DNA of 64,000 nt. It comes from Xiphias gladius (Eukaryota > Chordata > Actinopteri > Istiophoriformes > Xiphiidae). Made by a program: the position numbers and the translations under genes. Shown here one piece after another: positions 51,101-59,235 of this stretch. The stretch covers positions 31,430,001 to 31,494,000 of the forward strand of contig NC_053400.1 in NCBI RefSeq assembly GCF_016859285.1. Direction: 5' to 3'. How positions within the stretch are numbered: the first letter of the stretch is position 1; each line of letters opens with the position of its first letter. The notes below the pieces were generated by a model. It was not told where the DNA came from, made no database searches, and saw nothing but the letters and a program-made list of their open reading frames with translations.

Positions 51101-54100
51101 ACAACATGACGTCCAGCAGGAAGTCGGCTCCCCTCAGCGGATCCGCAGGGAAACCGATCAAAGGCCCCGTCCTCAAACCGCTGGCCCCCAGGCCCAAGGC
51201 AAAGGTCCTGTTACCGCCAAACTTCCCCTAGCTCAAAAACACAACATGGCAACAAATTAAATATCATAAATATCATCGCCACATTGCTTTACTCTCCTTC
51301 CCATGTCCCATAACTGCAAAAGACAACAGGTAGGAAACCCGTCCTTAAATAAGATGCTAAAACCTTGGAAAACGACTGAACACTGTCAATGGCACCACGC
51401 GTGTCGCGCATCTGTGTTGCCAGACTTCGGTATGAAACTGGAGATATTCACTCACCAGGGTTCTCTGCTTATAATTTCCCTCTTTTCTCCCCAGACTCAG
51501 TCCACTCTGCTCCAGATGACGGGCACGAAAGCAGCCAATAAGAAGACTCAGGAGAACACGCAGCCGGCGGCAGATAAGCAGAGGCAGCCGGAGGCCCCGC
51601 CCGCGGCCGCACCGGCAAGTAACAGCGAGAACTTGAGGTAAGAAAGTGCTTTGTTAGAAGCGAAAACACACATTTTTTTTTTCCCTTCTTCTGAGTCAGT
51701 TGTGTCGTTGACCGCATCTGTTCAGGCCGAAGACGGGCTTCCAGCTGTGGCTGGAGGAGAACAGGAAGAGTATCGTCGCCGAACATCCTGACCTGGAGGA
51801 GACCGATATCATCAAAGAGGCCATGGGACGCTTCAGGACGCTGTCGGCAGAGGAGCGACTGGTATGAGATTGTGTTTGAATCTATCTCGGAAAACTCGAA
51901 ATTGTATATTTCAGCTCGTAAATGTCCTGAAAAAATTAGAAATTTGACCAAACTGGAAAACACCAAGTGTTGCTGTAAAATTGTGTTAAAACTACAGGTG
52001 AGCAGCTCTAAGATTTTACTGGCATCACAAACCCTGCAATTTGATTTAAACCTGCGATAACTTATTATTATTTATTTTTTTTTGTCACTCTGGGGCAGTG
52101 GAGATACGTTCACCATATCACTTATCAAGGTGATACGGCGAACTTGTTGGCAAACAGTTGATTATTCAGACATCCATCGGTTACAGAGCAACATTGTCAT
52201 TAGAAATGGAGTGTTGTGTCCACTTGATGTATGTCAGTCAGATTTAATTAATTGGCTCCGCTTTTGTTTTCTACCAACTCCTGAGGGAGACGTCTGTCTC
52301 CTTAGCTGCTAAACGCTCCACTATGTTCACCGGCTGGTCTCTGCCCGTGTCTGTCTGCCGTTTGCTGCTGAGCAGGTGGCGGACAAGTGGCTTTTTAGAG
52401 TTTTTATTCTCCGAAAACGACGCCGTGAGAGCGGCGAGAGTGGACCAGAGCGAGTAGAGCTGCGGCCCGGACGGATAAACAATGAGCCTAAACTGGCTGT
52501 AAAGCTCCGTGACGCCGAGGGGGAGCTGCAGACTCAGCCGATAATTCAGACACACCCTTTACATTAATAACGTAACAGATGACGATGTTAAAGTATTGGT
52601 CATAGCTGCTTTAGTCAAAATTCCAGCCGCGGTCAGTGAACGTAGGGGATCAAATTCTCAGCAATCGACTGGTGATGGCTGTAAAATTCCTGCATAGAAT
52701 CGGCTGCTGTTTGAATCGAGAAATCCAGATTTTCTGCATCTGGCTCATAGGCTCAACATTTTTAGCTGTTGAGTTATCTGTAAAATTACAGTCATAAATC
52801 TGTTAAGACGCACACTTATAATAAGGCCTTGTTATTGTTCTTTAAATTTTGGAAATTACCTTAATATTAGACCCTTTCTATGAAAAATCCTTTAAAAACT
52901 TCTGCTGCTGTTCCACTTCCCTCTAAGTTTACAATCGTCGTTCATGTTGGCAAAAAGTTTTTTTTTAATTTTTTTTATATTTTTATAAATGCTACAGCAA
53001 ATCTGAAGGTACCATTGAGGAGGTTTCTTTCTGTTGTTCAAAATTCACTGTTTGATCGATAATAACATAAATGTACACTTTGTGTTTTGATATGATTTAG
53101 TAGCAGAATTTAGAGTAAAATAGTGTGATATCACACCACTCTTCGTCTTTTCCCTAAGAAAAGATAGTTGTTTTTTTGTTTTTTGTTGTTTTTGAGCAGT
53201 CTTTTAAAAGTGAGCTGTTTTCAGTTCATCTTGCCTCGTCCTAGTTTGCCCTGAAGAGCAAATTGACCAGTGAAACCCATCAATTATACTCCGAGAGAGA
53301 CGGCAGTGATTATCAGCTGCAGATCCGTTAACCCCGTCCTCACCGCGCAGCCCGGAGACGCACCGCGGTCGAGTCGGCACTCGGAAACTCACTGTAAAAG
53401 TGACTCGAGTCCCCGGGTCCAGTCGTGTCCCGTAGTTTCTGGTTTTCACCGGTCTTCCCCCGAAGAAGTATTCAGGTCTTTAAAAACCAATTTTCCCTCA
53501 AATGTTAGGGCCTCACACGCGATGCCGGCCGTGCTAAATGAGGGCGCCTCATCCCTCCCATCCACCTGTGGGGCTGACAGACGTCAATCCGCGGGTTTGT
53601 GTAGTAGCCTGGTCCTGACCCTGCATTCATCAAGGCTCTCAGCAGAAAAGCTGGATGACACTTGACAGAAAGAATGAAAAGAGGAAGTGGATGTGAACCG
53701 GAGGGGGGGGGGGGTGCGTCTGTTGCCTGGGAACCCTGTCGAGCGTGTTTTGGCAGCGAGGGCACAAAGCATTGATCTTATGATAATCCTGTGTGAGAGG
53801 CAGCGAGTGGGTCAGTCTGCAGGGGAATGGGGAATGATGCCGTTTTCAGTTGCTCTGAAGGACGGTTCCAGTGTGATTACCTTCCGTCTTTTTAACGATT
53901 TTTCATCAATAATGTGAATTCGGACAGTTTTTTTTTTTTTTTTTTTTGCATCAGAACACTTTCAAAAGTTGAGAAACGTTCAGATCCTCATGCGACGGAA
54001 CGCTACAGTCAGGAAGCCGATCCCAACGCTGACAAAAGCAGCTTCGCCCTGTTTGGTTCTGACTCGAGGTTTTTACCGGCTGACTCCTCAAATTCTGATT

Positions 54101-55449
54101 CATGAACCAGCCGCAGCATTTAAAAAAAAAAAAAAACCTATGTAAGTAACTGGAAGTGATCTGTATGAGCTGTGTTAATCAGTTGAAATTGTTGACTAAT
54201 TTTCTCTTCATTGCGATTGATTCATCACGAACCCTCACCTCCTTCTCACTTCCTGACCTGGTTTCCGTCTTCTCACCCACTGCCTGTAGCAACACACACC
54301 GCGCCCACACCAACGCAGCGTCGCAATTTTTTTTTTTTTTTTTTTAAATTCAAGTGAAATTGGGTAACAGCTGAAGCTTTGACCGGCGGTTCGTTGCGCC
54401 TTTCAGCTGTGTGAGTAGGTTATTTAAAATAAATAAATAAATAAATAAAACTTGGAAAATGACCCTGCAGGGTCACGTTTAGCCTGAAACCTTGTTAATG
54501 TCCGACCCTGGGGTTGTGTGTGTGTGTGTGTGTGTGTGAGTTGCTCCTAATTTCATTATTCTGTCCAGATACAATAAAATGACAATTGAATAGTGAGACG
54601 TCACAGCTTGAACCATCTCCCAGCTCCGTAAAGGCGGTGTTTGCGTGTATGTGTGTGTCTGTGTGTGTGTCTTGTGTGTTTGTGTGCTTATTTAGATATG
54701 CATGGGGTTAATGGCAGTGCTTTATCGGGCGCTGGAGGTGAAGAGTGTGCAATTTTGTGTGTGAGTGTGTTTTTATTTGTGTGTGTGTTAGTGTGTTTTT
54801 ATTTGTGTGTGTGTTAGTGTGTTTTTATTTGTGTGTGTGTTAGTGTGTTTTTATTTGTGTGTGTTTGTGTGTGTGAGTGTCTGTGTGTTTTTACTTGTGT
54901 GTGCGCGCGCGCGCGTGCTGCTGCTGCCAGTCCACTCACCAGGCCTGATGATTCATCCCGGCTCCATTACGTCCAGGAAAGAGCTTGCTTTTGTCTCGGC
55001 TGAGAGAGAAAGAGAAGGGACAAAAAAAAATAAATAATAAAAGCACGAGGAGGAAAAGCGCCAGCGGGCCAAAGAGCTGCAGCCTGTCAATAGTGATTAT
55101 ACATGACAGGATGCAATTTCAGCCGCACGCCTGAGTGTTGGTGTGTGCGTTTAGTCATCGTCACGTAGGTGTTTGGAGCCTGGGTAGAGACAGAAGAACA
55201 ATACAGTTTCGTGTTTTGTCCTGCTCAGTAATTAACCTGCATCTCATGTCTTTGGTTCAGTCATTGACAGAGAGAGCAAAAGGCCAGACCGGAGACGCAG
55301 CCGATCTGAAGAAGAGGAAGAGGGCAGAGGGAGAAGGAGGTGCGGGAAACGAACATGGAAAGGCAGAAGCGGATGAAAGCACCGCCAAGAAGAAAAAATC
55401 TTTGGATCCCTCCTCCAAGCTTTCAGCGTTTGCCTTTAACAAAAACTAA
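31869..55449 (+). CDS. wdhd1: WD repeat and HMG-box DNA-binding protein 1 (AND-1/Ctf4), 25 coding exons
   Basis: Replisome adaptor linking the CMG helicase (GINS) with DNA polymerase alpha-primase; it acts in the nucleus during S phase. Coding exons read from frame and splice sites: 31869-31945, 32750-32861, 32992-33143, 35205-35316, 37113-37163, 37270-37365, 37585-37677, 38287-38393, 40156-40297, 40495-40702, 43248-43432, 43703-43887, 43976-44217, 44898-45035, 45268-45424, 47431-47545, 47905-48036, 48161-48384, 48500-48639, 49179-49235, 50451-50482, 51040-51204, 51495-51637, 51726-51861, 55261-55449. Phases agree at every junction and total 3390 nt, i.e. 1129 aa, equal to the human length I recall. 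The protein starts MPCERKPMRYGHSEGHTEV and ends FAFNKN. WD40 domain about 1-310, acidic linker 315-385, SepB domain about 430-780, charged disordered region 800-1020, HMG box about 1022-1076. Least certain are the donor of exon 22, the acceptor of exon 14 (a 6-nt alternative exists) and the 3.4-kb last intron. Confidence 0.96.
32245..32326. repeat. (GT)n microsatellite in wdhd1 intron 1
   Basis: About 29 GT units followed by interrupted GCGTGTGCATGTGC sequence. Confidence 0.97.
33500..33670. repeat. Dispersed repeat ('agctaagctgagctaaccagctgctgg' type), copy 1
   Basis: The block 'ctaagctgagctaaccagctgctggc', followed by 'agacatgagagtgg' and 'aaagcgaataagcgtgtttcccaaaa', recurs in diverged form at 39780-39905. 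Both copies lie in wdhd1 introns. Confidence 0.6.
33775..34225 (-). mobile_element. Tc1/mariner-like relic, copy B, in wdhd1 intron 3
   Basis: Begins with 'ctgcgcaaaggttttgggcaataaaagtaaag' and ends with 'cctgaaactattattgcaca', the inverted terminal type shared with copy D. The internal blocks (gatctaggctgtctcagtgtctcctgtctcttcag and gttgttgtctcgtgctgcagagtgaat) match copies C and D. Transposase sense is on the minus strand; the frame is truncated and broken. Confidence 0.8.
34691..34756. repeat. (CA)n microsatellite in wdhd1 intron 3
   Basis: About 32 uninterrupted CA units. Confidence 0.97.
36285..36620. repeat. ATTAATCGAT-type dispersed repeat, copy 2 (wdhd1 intron 4)
   Basis: Blocks 'aattagtcaggagacaaaattaatcggcaactattttgagagtcgatgaatt' and 'gaagctgaaatgccaaacatt' match the family at 2955-3250 and 63150-63475. 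It includes a run of about 17 C at 36501-36517. Confidence 0.65.
38935..39130 (-). repeat. Dispersed teleost repeat ('ggtgatcccctgacttttc' type)
   Basis: Internally repeated: 'tttggtgatcccctgacttttcctctgccgccacca' near 38983 and 'cttggtgattctctgacttttcatccagcgtcatcac' near 39077. The reverse complement corresponds to the sequence at 58262-58430, so the two are copies in opposite orientation. Confidence 0.6.
39780..40095. repeat. Two adjacent dispersed-repeat fragments in wdhd1 intron 8
   Basis: 39780-39905 resembles the copy at 33500-33670. 39905-40095 ('aaggctgcaacgtacgattctttcattatcag' to 'cccaagaatatacag') resembles the ATTAATCGAT-type family. Confidence 0.5.
40495..40702 (+). other. wdhd1: wdhd1 exon 10: acidic linker
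   Basis: Residues 315-384 link the WD40 and SepB domains. The sequence has two Asp-rich runs (DEDDDD and GDDDDDDDFLMPATGR), encoded by nearly pure GAY triplets that may vary in length. Human WDHD1 has a similar acidic stretch at this place. Confidence 0.85.
40819..41885. mobile_element. Non-autonomous DNA transposon with inverted ends (wdhd1 intron 10)
   Basis: The left end GGCCTGCTCCAGAAAGCAGG (about 40819-40838) is inverted as 'catgctttctggaatattcc' at about 41867-41886, the two sharing the CCAGAAAGCA core. The 1.07-kb element has no transposase frame. A (TAGC)n tract lies inside at 40909-40932. End type suggests a Harbinger- or hAT-like element but I cannot assign it. Confidence 0.55.
41890..42125. 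mobile_element. Possible Tc1-like fragment
   Basis: The block 'ccgctccaaattttcccatagctgctcagctgggtttagatctgatg', followed by 'catcagaccattcagtga', resembles a transposon-derived repeat common in fish. Only a fragment is present. Confidence 0.4.
42180..43045. repeat. ATTAATCGAT-type repeat fragments (wdhd1 intron 10)
   Basis: 42180-42355 ('cctcagacgtctttcgtccaaccaacagttcaaaacccagagatattca') and 42825-43045 ('attcatccattaatcgttaaatcag', 'gtttatcgtttcatca') are further diverged members of the family. 42356-42824 between them shows nothing recognisable. Confidence 0.5.
45049..45122. repeat. (GT)n microsatellite, 14 bp downstream of wdhd1 exon 14
   Basis: About 37 GT units begin just after the exon 14 donor (45036). 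Intron 14 is only 232 bp, so the tract makes up about a third of it. Confidence 0.98.
45700..46240. repeat. Internally repetitive intron segment (wdhd1 intron 15)
   Basis: 'cggggacaaacgtccgtaaatctgcttagaactcccagagaaa' near 45788 resembles 'tcgcgagtaaacgtccataaatccacgcagaaatcatagaaaa' near 45978, suggesting an old duplication or a repeat with internal symmetry. No coding potential. Confidence 0.4.
46600..46845. repeat. ATTAATCGAT-type dispersed repeat, copy in wdhd1 intron 15
   Basis: 'gcccaaggtgacatcagcaaatgtccaaaaccccaaaatattcaat', then 'attgattgattaatc', matches the family order. Confidence 0.6.
47775..47812. repeat. Perfect 16-bp hairpin in wdhd1 intron 16
   Basis: Arm GCTGGTCCGACAAAGA (47775-47790), loop TCCAGG, and the exact reverse complement at 47797-47812. 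It sits 93 bp upstream of exon 17 (47905). Confidence 0.97.
48675..49100 (-). mobile_element. Tc1/mariner-like relic, copy C, in wdhd1 intron 19
   Basis: Starts with TACAGTGCTGTGCACC and ends near CTAAAACTTTAGCG. The minus-strand frame 49057-48746 still shows the Tc1 transposase signature WPPQTPDLSII, and downstream VLQDTRNNLPAERLEK. The catalytic region is truncated and the frame is not a functional transposase. It lies 36 bp after the exon 19 donor. Confidence 0.85.
49260..50440. other. wdhd1 intron 20 interior
   Basis: No recognisable element other than A/T runs near 50229-50265. Confidence 0.4.
52355..52570. repeat. GC-rich dispersed fragment in wdhd1 intron 24
   Basis: The stretch around 'gtggcggacaagtggctttttagagtttttattctccgaaaacgacgcc' is GC- and CpG-richer than its flanks and resembles a fish interspersed repeat. 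An acceptor-like CAG precedes 52376, but the resulting frame does not match WDHD1. Confidence 0.4.
53260..53780. other. CpG-rich segment in wdhd1 intron 24
   Basis: Locally GC- and CpG-rich, with a G run at 53703-53713. No sustained coding frame with splice sites. Could be an old GC-rich repeat or an intragenic CpG island. Confidence 0.35.
54510..54920. repeat. GT-rich low-complexity block with a 26-bp tandem repeat
   Basis: (GT)n near 54516-54538, then a 26-bp unit (TAGTGTGTTTTTATTTGTGT plus GTGTGT) recurring with TAG at 54789, 54815 and 54841. A (CG)n tract lies at 54903-54915. All lie in wdhd1 intron 24. Confidence 0.9.
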
Positions 55450-55785
55450 ACATTTTAATAGCTCGTTGTGTCCGTGTGTTTTGGAAGCCGATGCCGGTTG
55501 CTCAGATGTGTGAAAACGGTCCATCCTGACGGCGGGAGGGGATCACGGAAACATGTTTCGTCTTCCTCACACGTTACATCTGTTCGCTGTGTTGAAGAAT
55601 ATGTTCTGAGAGTTTTGAGGCACTTGATCAGGGACATTCATCAGCTCTTTCCACTGTCGATAATGGAGTGTGATTGTTTTTTTTGCCTCCTGATTTTATT
55701 ACACTTACAACATCTCTTAAAAAAAAAAAAAAAAAAACCCTTTACTGTATTTTGACTTTTGAATAAATGTTAATGTTTATTGGTT
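55450..55785 (+). other. wdhd1: wdhd1 3' UTR and polyadenylation signal
   Basis: AATAAA at 55762-55767 is the first strong signal after the stop, predicting a 3' UTR of about 330 bp ending near 55785. An A run at 55719-55737 lies inside it. Confidence 0.7.
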
Positions 55786-55789
55786 CACG

Positions 55790-57720
55790 TTTTAGACTTT
55801 GATTTCCTTTTTCTGGGATTTACTGAAACACTGTGTGCGTTTATTAATCTTGTATCTTGTATTAACTCACACTACACGTGTTAAGAGTCCATCACGGCTC
55901 CTTTGACAGCAGCCGTGATGGAAATCGGACGGTGGGAACGCTCCGACTGCAAGACTAGCCGACCAAAAATTCCGACACGGCAGGAACTCAGCAGATCATC
56001 TGAAAGCCGGATCACCGATCGATCAGGTTACTAATCCTCAGAGCCTCCTCCAACTGTGAAATGACGACGGATCCGGCAAAAATTTGGGCTCAAAAATTGG
56101 TCGTGGTCAACCCGGTTCAGGGTCAAAAGCGCGGGTTTAATCCCTACAGTGTCGGCCCCGACTGACAGCAATGAAATGGAGGGATGCCGGTAGATGCACA
56201 GTTGAGGGCTCGTTCAGTTATAACTCCGGTGTTCTATTTTCTTATAGTCCACAAATCCCACGAGAGGACCAAAACCAGCAATGTGTTAGTCCACATTTCC
56301 TACCCTGCCTGTGGCACTCAGCCCGGTTTCTACTGAAGACGTAACTCTCGTCTGACTGGTTTCATTTTTACTAAGAAAAGGTTGTAAAACAACTGGTCAC
56401 TGTAGTTTCTCGCAAACGTTACTCAAACACGAGTCAAGAGTGAATTCGTTGGGGACTATTTTCGGCTGCGGATGAATCCACATTTTGGTGCTCTAGTGAG
56501 TATCTGGGGCAGCAGGACTGTGTGTGTGTGGGGCCGAGTCAAAAATAAACTACAGTGTGTGTGATCATGGTGATGAAGTAACATGTAACACATGGCAGCA
56601 GTGTGACTCACTGATGTGTCTTTAATAGTTTTTGGACAACAATGGAGCTCTGTGGCTCAGAGATATCAGGATATATCATGCGTTGCATACGCGCACACAC
56701 ACAGCACTTGTTAGTAGGATACATTCATCGCGGGTTTCGGTCGTTTCATGGAATTTGTTGATAAGAAAAGTAGAGAATAACAATGAGCCTTCGTGCGCAA
56801 AAACGGGCCCTATTCACGTCGGACATTTTGACTTGTCGTAGTGGGAAACACAGTCGTGCCTGATAACGCTCTAGTCAGTAAGTGGCGACGGTGATTTTGA
56901 CGCGCCAGTCACCAACGCGGTAGCAAGCGACACTGCGAAGCTGAAAATTTACAGTAAGTGACATTAAATCCCAGTTTGTCCTACTTTAACAGACGCTCGG
57001 TGCAGTGCAGTATCCTCGCAGTATTTTAGCAGTGAAGCACTTAGCGATCGTGGTAGGATTCTGCTCCCAAAAACAAGGACACGTGCTGCCAAGCGCACGT
57101 TGCCCTGATGATGACCATTGAAATGCACTCTGCTAATGTGAGGCGACTGTGTCCCGGGGACCCGAGCAGGTACCTCTTTCCATGTAAGCGCAGCATTGCG
57201 AGTCCATGGGTCACCTCTGCTCTTTGCACTGAGAGTTTTGCAACTCTGTCGCAACAGTACTAAGAGTCTGCAGCCCTGTGATCTTTGAGCACTAGCGTGG
57301 TGACACTAGCGTGCTGACGTGCCGACGCTGAGCACGGGACAGAATAACGTGTACTGTATCCAACCCCCCCCCCTCAGTTTGGTGTGTTAGCCTGCTGGCG
57401 TTTTGGCCGTCGAGGCTTAGACCACAGAGTAGAGCCGAGGCTGACGGGGGACGTCTCGGTCGTAAACCAGAGGATTGGACAAATTACTTGCATGTTTTCT
57501 AACACATATAAATGTATACAGATCTTTACATGTAATTACAATAACAGTGCAAGAAGAGAGAGAAAAAAAGACAATTACAAAGACAGTACCGAAGGCTGAT
57601 AACCGGTTCATTAGTTGAGTCAGGTGTGAGGCAGTAACAATAAAAAAGAAAAAAATAATAATTACGGACACGTATTTATTTGTTAGAGTTTAATTGGCTC
57701 GTCGATCAGTGTAAAATAAA
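55790..57720. other. Intergenic sequence between wdhd1 and gch1
   Basis: No supported gene. Around 57285-57340 is a reverse fragment of the 'gcatgttagcattgc' repeat. Open frames on the minus strand near 57000-57250 have no recognised similarity. Confidence 0.45.
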
Positions 57721-57722
57721 AA

Positions 57723-58258
57723 TGTACAGTATTGTGTAAAAGTTTTAGGCAATACAAATAAAGTGGGTATGTTTTTAGAAATAATGTCATTAGTTTATAT
57801 TTATCATTTAACTTCATACAAAAGTGCAGTAAACAGAAAAAAACCTGAATCAGATCAGGATTTGCTGTGACCCCCCTTTGCCTTTAAAACAGCACCAGTT
57901 CTCCTCGGTACATCTAGACACAGTTTTTCAAGGTTCTTGGCAGGTGGGTTCTTCCAAGCATCTTGGAGAACTCACCCCAGTTCTCCTGTGGATCTAGTCC
58001 GTCTCAGTGTCTCCTGTCTCTTCATGCGATCCCAGACTGACTCCATGATGTTGAGATCGGGTCTCTGTGGGGGCCAGACCAGCTGTTGCAGGACTCCTTG
58101 TTCTTCTTGTCCCCGAAGATAGTTCTTCTTGACCCCGGCTGAATGTTTGGTCTCGTTGACTCATGCTGCCAGAGTGAACCTGGGACCGACCAGAGGCCTC
58201 CCTGATGGTATCAGAATCTAAACATCTGAAGTTGCCTAAAGCTTTTGCACAGTCTTGT
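57723..58258 (-). mobile_element. Tc1/mariner-like element, copy D, both ends present
   Basis: Left end TACAGTATTGTGTAAAAG..TTTTAGGCA (from about 57725) and right end 'tgcctaaagcttttgcacagtcttgta' are inverted repeats of the Tc1 type with TA flanks. At about 535 bp it is far shorter than an intact Tc1 element (about 1.6 kb), so it is an internally deleted, non-autonomous derivative. It ends about 400 bp upstream of the gch1 core promoter. Confidence 0.85.
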
Positions 58259-58261
58259 ATG

Positions 58262-58430
58262 ATACGCGCAATTTTGGCCTGATGGTGGCGCTGGTTGAAA
58301 AGTTAAGGGACCGCCAAAGACATTCCAACTCATCCTGAGGGGAACATGGACGCCTGTGCCGAGTTTCGACGCGTTTCATCCGATGGCTGTTGAGATATTT
58401 CAGTCTGGACTAAAGTGTTGGACCAACCGT
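58262..58430 (+). repeat. Dispersed teleost repeat, plus-orientation copy
   Basis: 'gatggtggcgctggttgaaaagttaagggaccgcc', followed by 'ttccaactcatcctgaggggaacatgga', is the forward form of the sequence at 38935-39130. Confidence 0.6.
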
Positions 58431-58654
58431 CGCCTGGAGGTTCGGAGCCCGCCGGGGGTTTATGTACGGTGACTCGGTTTCTGCGTGGGAGCCTGTTTCT
58501 GGTGGACATGATGCACAGAACTGGTCCAGAGTTTGGTCCCTCTCTCTCTCTACACGGCCGGTTGAGTGTGGTCCTTACGGATCGCATTCAAAACAGGAGT
58601 TGGAGCGGAAACGAGGACTGGGATTCCCTGCAGATCTTCATCTTCAGGGTCCAT

Positions 58655-58765
58655 GTGTGAGTCAAAGGGGGAGGCGAACCCGCCCTCTGGAGCCGGGCAG
58701 CCAATGGGCGCTGCCGCTGGATAATCCCGCTGTTATAAAGCCCGAGGATGCTGAGGCTGCGAGAG
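58655..58765 (+). promoter_or_regulatory. gch1: gch1 core promoter: AP-1/CRE-like, CCAAT and TATA elements
   Basis: TGAGTCA at 58658-58664, CCAAT at 58701-58705 and TATAAA at 58734-58739 are evenly placed upstream of an inferred start near 58765, leaving a 5' UTR of about 110 nt. Mammalian GCH1 promoters carry a CRE-like element beside a CCAAT box, so the arrangement appears conserved. An AP-1/CRE-like site would fit cAMP- or stress-responsive control; this is inference. Confidence 0.75.
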
Positions 58766-58877
58766 GAGCGCCCGCTTCAAGTGGAAGAACCCCGGCGGCC
58801 CAGCGGAGCGAAGCGCGGCCAGCAGCAGCCGATCCAACAAGTGCTCAGCCGAGGAGGAAAACGGGGAAAGAGACGCG

Positions 58878-59235
58878 ATGGAGCACTCCAAGCAGACGCA
58901 GCACAGCTCCAACGAGAAGAAGGACGCCGGGGACAGCGGCTCCGTGCTCAACGGACACTTCGGCGGGATGGCGAAGCGCGCCGCGGCTCCCCAGGCTCCG
59001 GGCGCGGAGTCCGGCTCGCACCGAGCGGCCACCTCGGTGATGGAGAGCTGGAAGGAGGAGCGCACCAGGAGCGTGGAGGACAACGAGATGAGCCTGCCGT
59101 CCCTGGCCGCAGCCTACAGCACCATCCTGCGGGGGCTCGGGGAGGACCCGCAGCGGCAGGGGCTCCTCAAGACCCCCTGGAGGGCCGCCACCGCCATGCA
59201 GTTCTTCACCAAGGGCTACCAGGAGAAAATCATAG
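58878..59235 (+). CDS. gch1: GTP cyclohydrolase 1, exon 1 (partial; rest beyond the window)
   Basis: First coding exon, 119 codons plus one base, of the enzyme that converts GTP to 7,8-dihydroneopterin triphosphate, the first and usually limiting step of tetrahydrobiopterin synthesis; in fish it also feeds pteridine pigments. The N-terminal part ([18 protein letters not shown]..., residues 1-70) is the poorly conserved, GFRP-related regulatory tail. From [20 protein letters not shown] to [20 protein letters not shown] (about 72-118) it is the conserved start of the catalytic fold. The zinc-binding CEHH and catalytic residues are encoded by later exons, not found up to 64000. The donor G|GTGAGC at 59235/59236 has phase 1, as in human exon 1, whose length (about 114 codons) is similar. 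Fish can carry gch1 and gch2 paralogues; linkage to wdhd1 favours the GCH1 orthologue. Confidence 0.95.

Larger units (their letters stand above)
48500..51637 (+). other. wdhd1: wdhd1 exons 19-23: charged, probably disordered region
   Basis: Residues 843-1022. Exon 19 is Glu-rich (runs of EEEEE and GEELGEEED), exons 20-21 are small (57 and 32 bp) and encode VNPFAKEAG and GRANPFK, two related NPF/K motifs. Exon 22 includes HILDNMTSSRKS, matching the human NILDNM block. Exon 23 begins TQSTLLQMTG. Confidence 0.8.
51726..55449 (+). other. wdhd1: wdhd1 exons 24-25: HMG box and C-terminus
   Basis: Exon 24 encodes RPKTGFQLWLEENR followed by DIIKEAMGRFRTLSAEER, the first two thirds of an HMG box. 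Exon 25 supplies SLTERAKG and then a basic, probably nuclear-localising KKRKR and a KKKKS segment, ending SKLSAFAFNKN, very like the human end (KLSAFAFKQE). Confidence 0.88.

Noticed and set aside
52376..52567. Possible extra wdhd1 exon after a CAG at 52375
   Set aside because: The frame does not match WDHD1, there is no good donor, and exon 24 joins exon 25 in frame with the HMG-box sequence continuing.
58462..59040. 192-codon open frame overlapping gch1 exon 1
   Set aside because: It runs through the promoter and 5' UTR in a different frame; Arg/Pro/Ala richness reflects GC-rich sequence.
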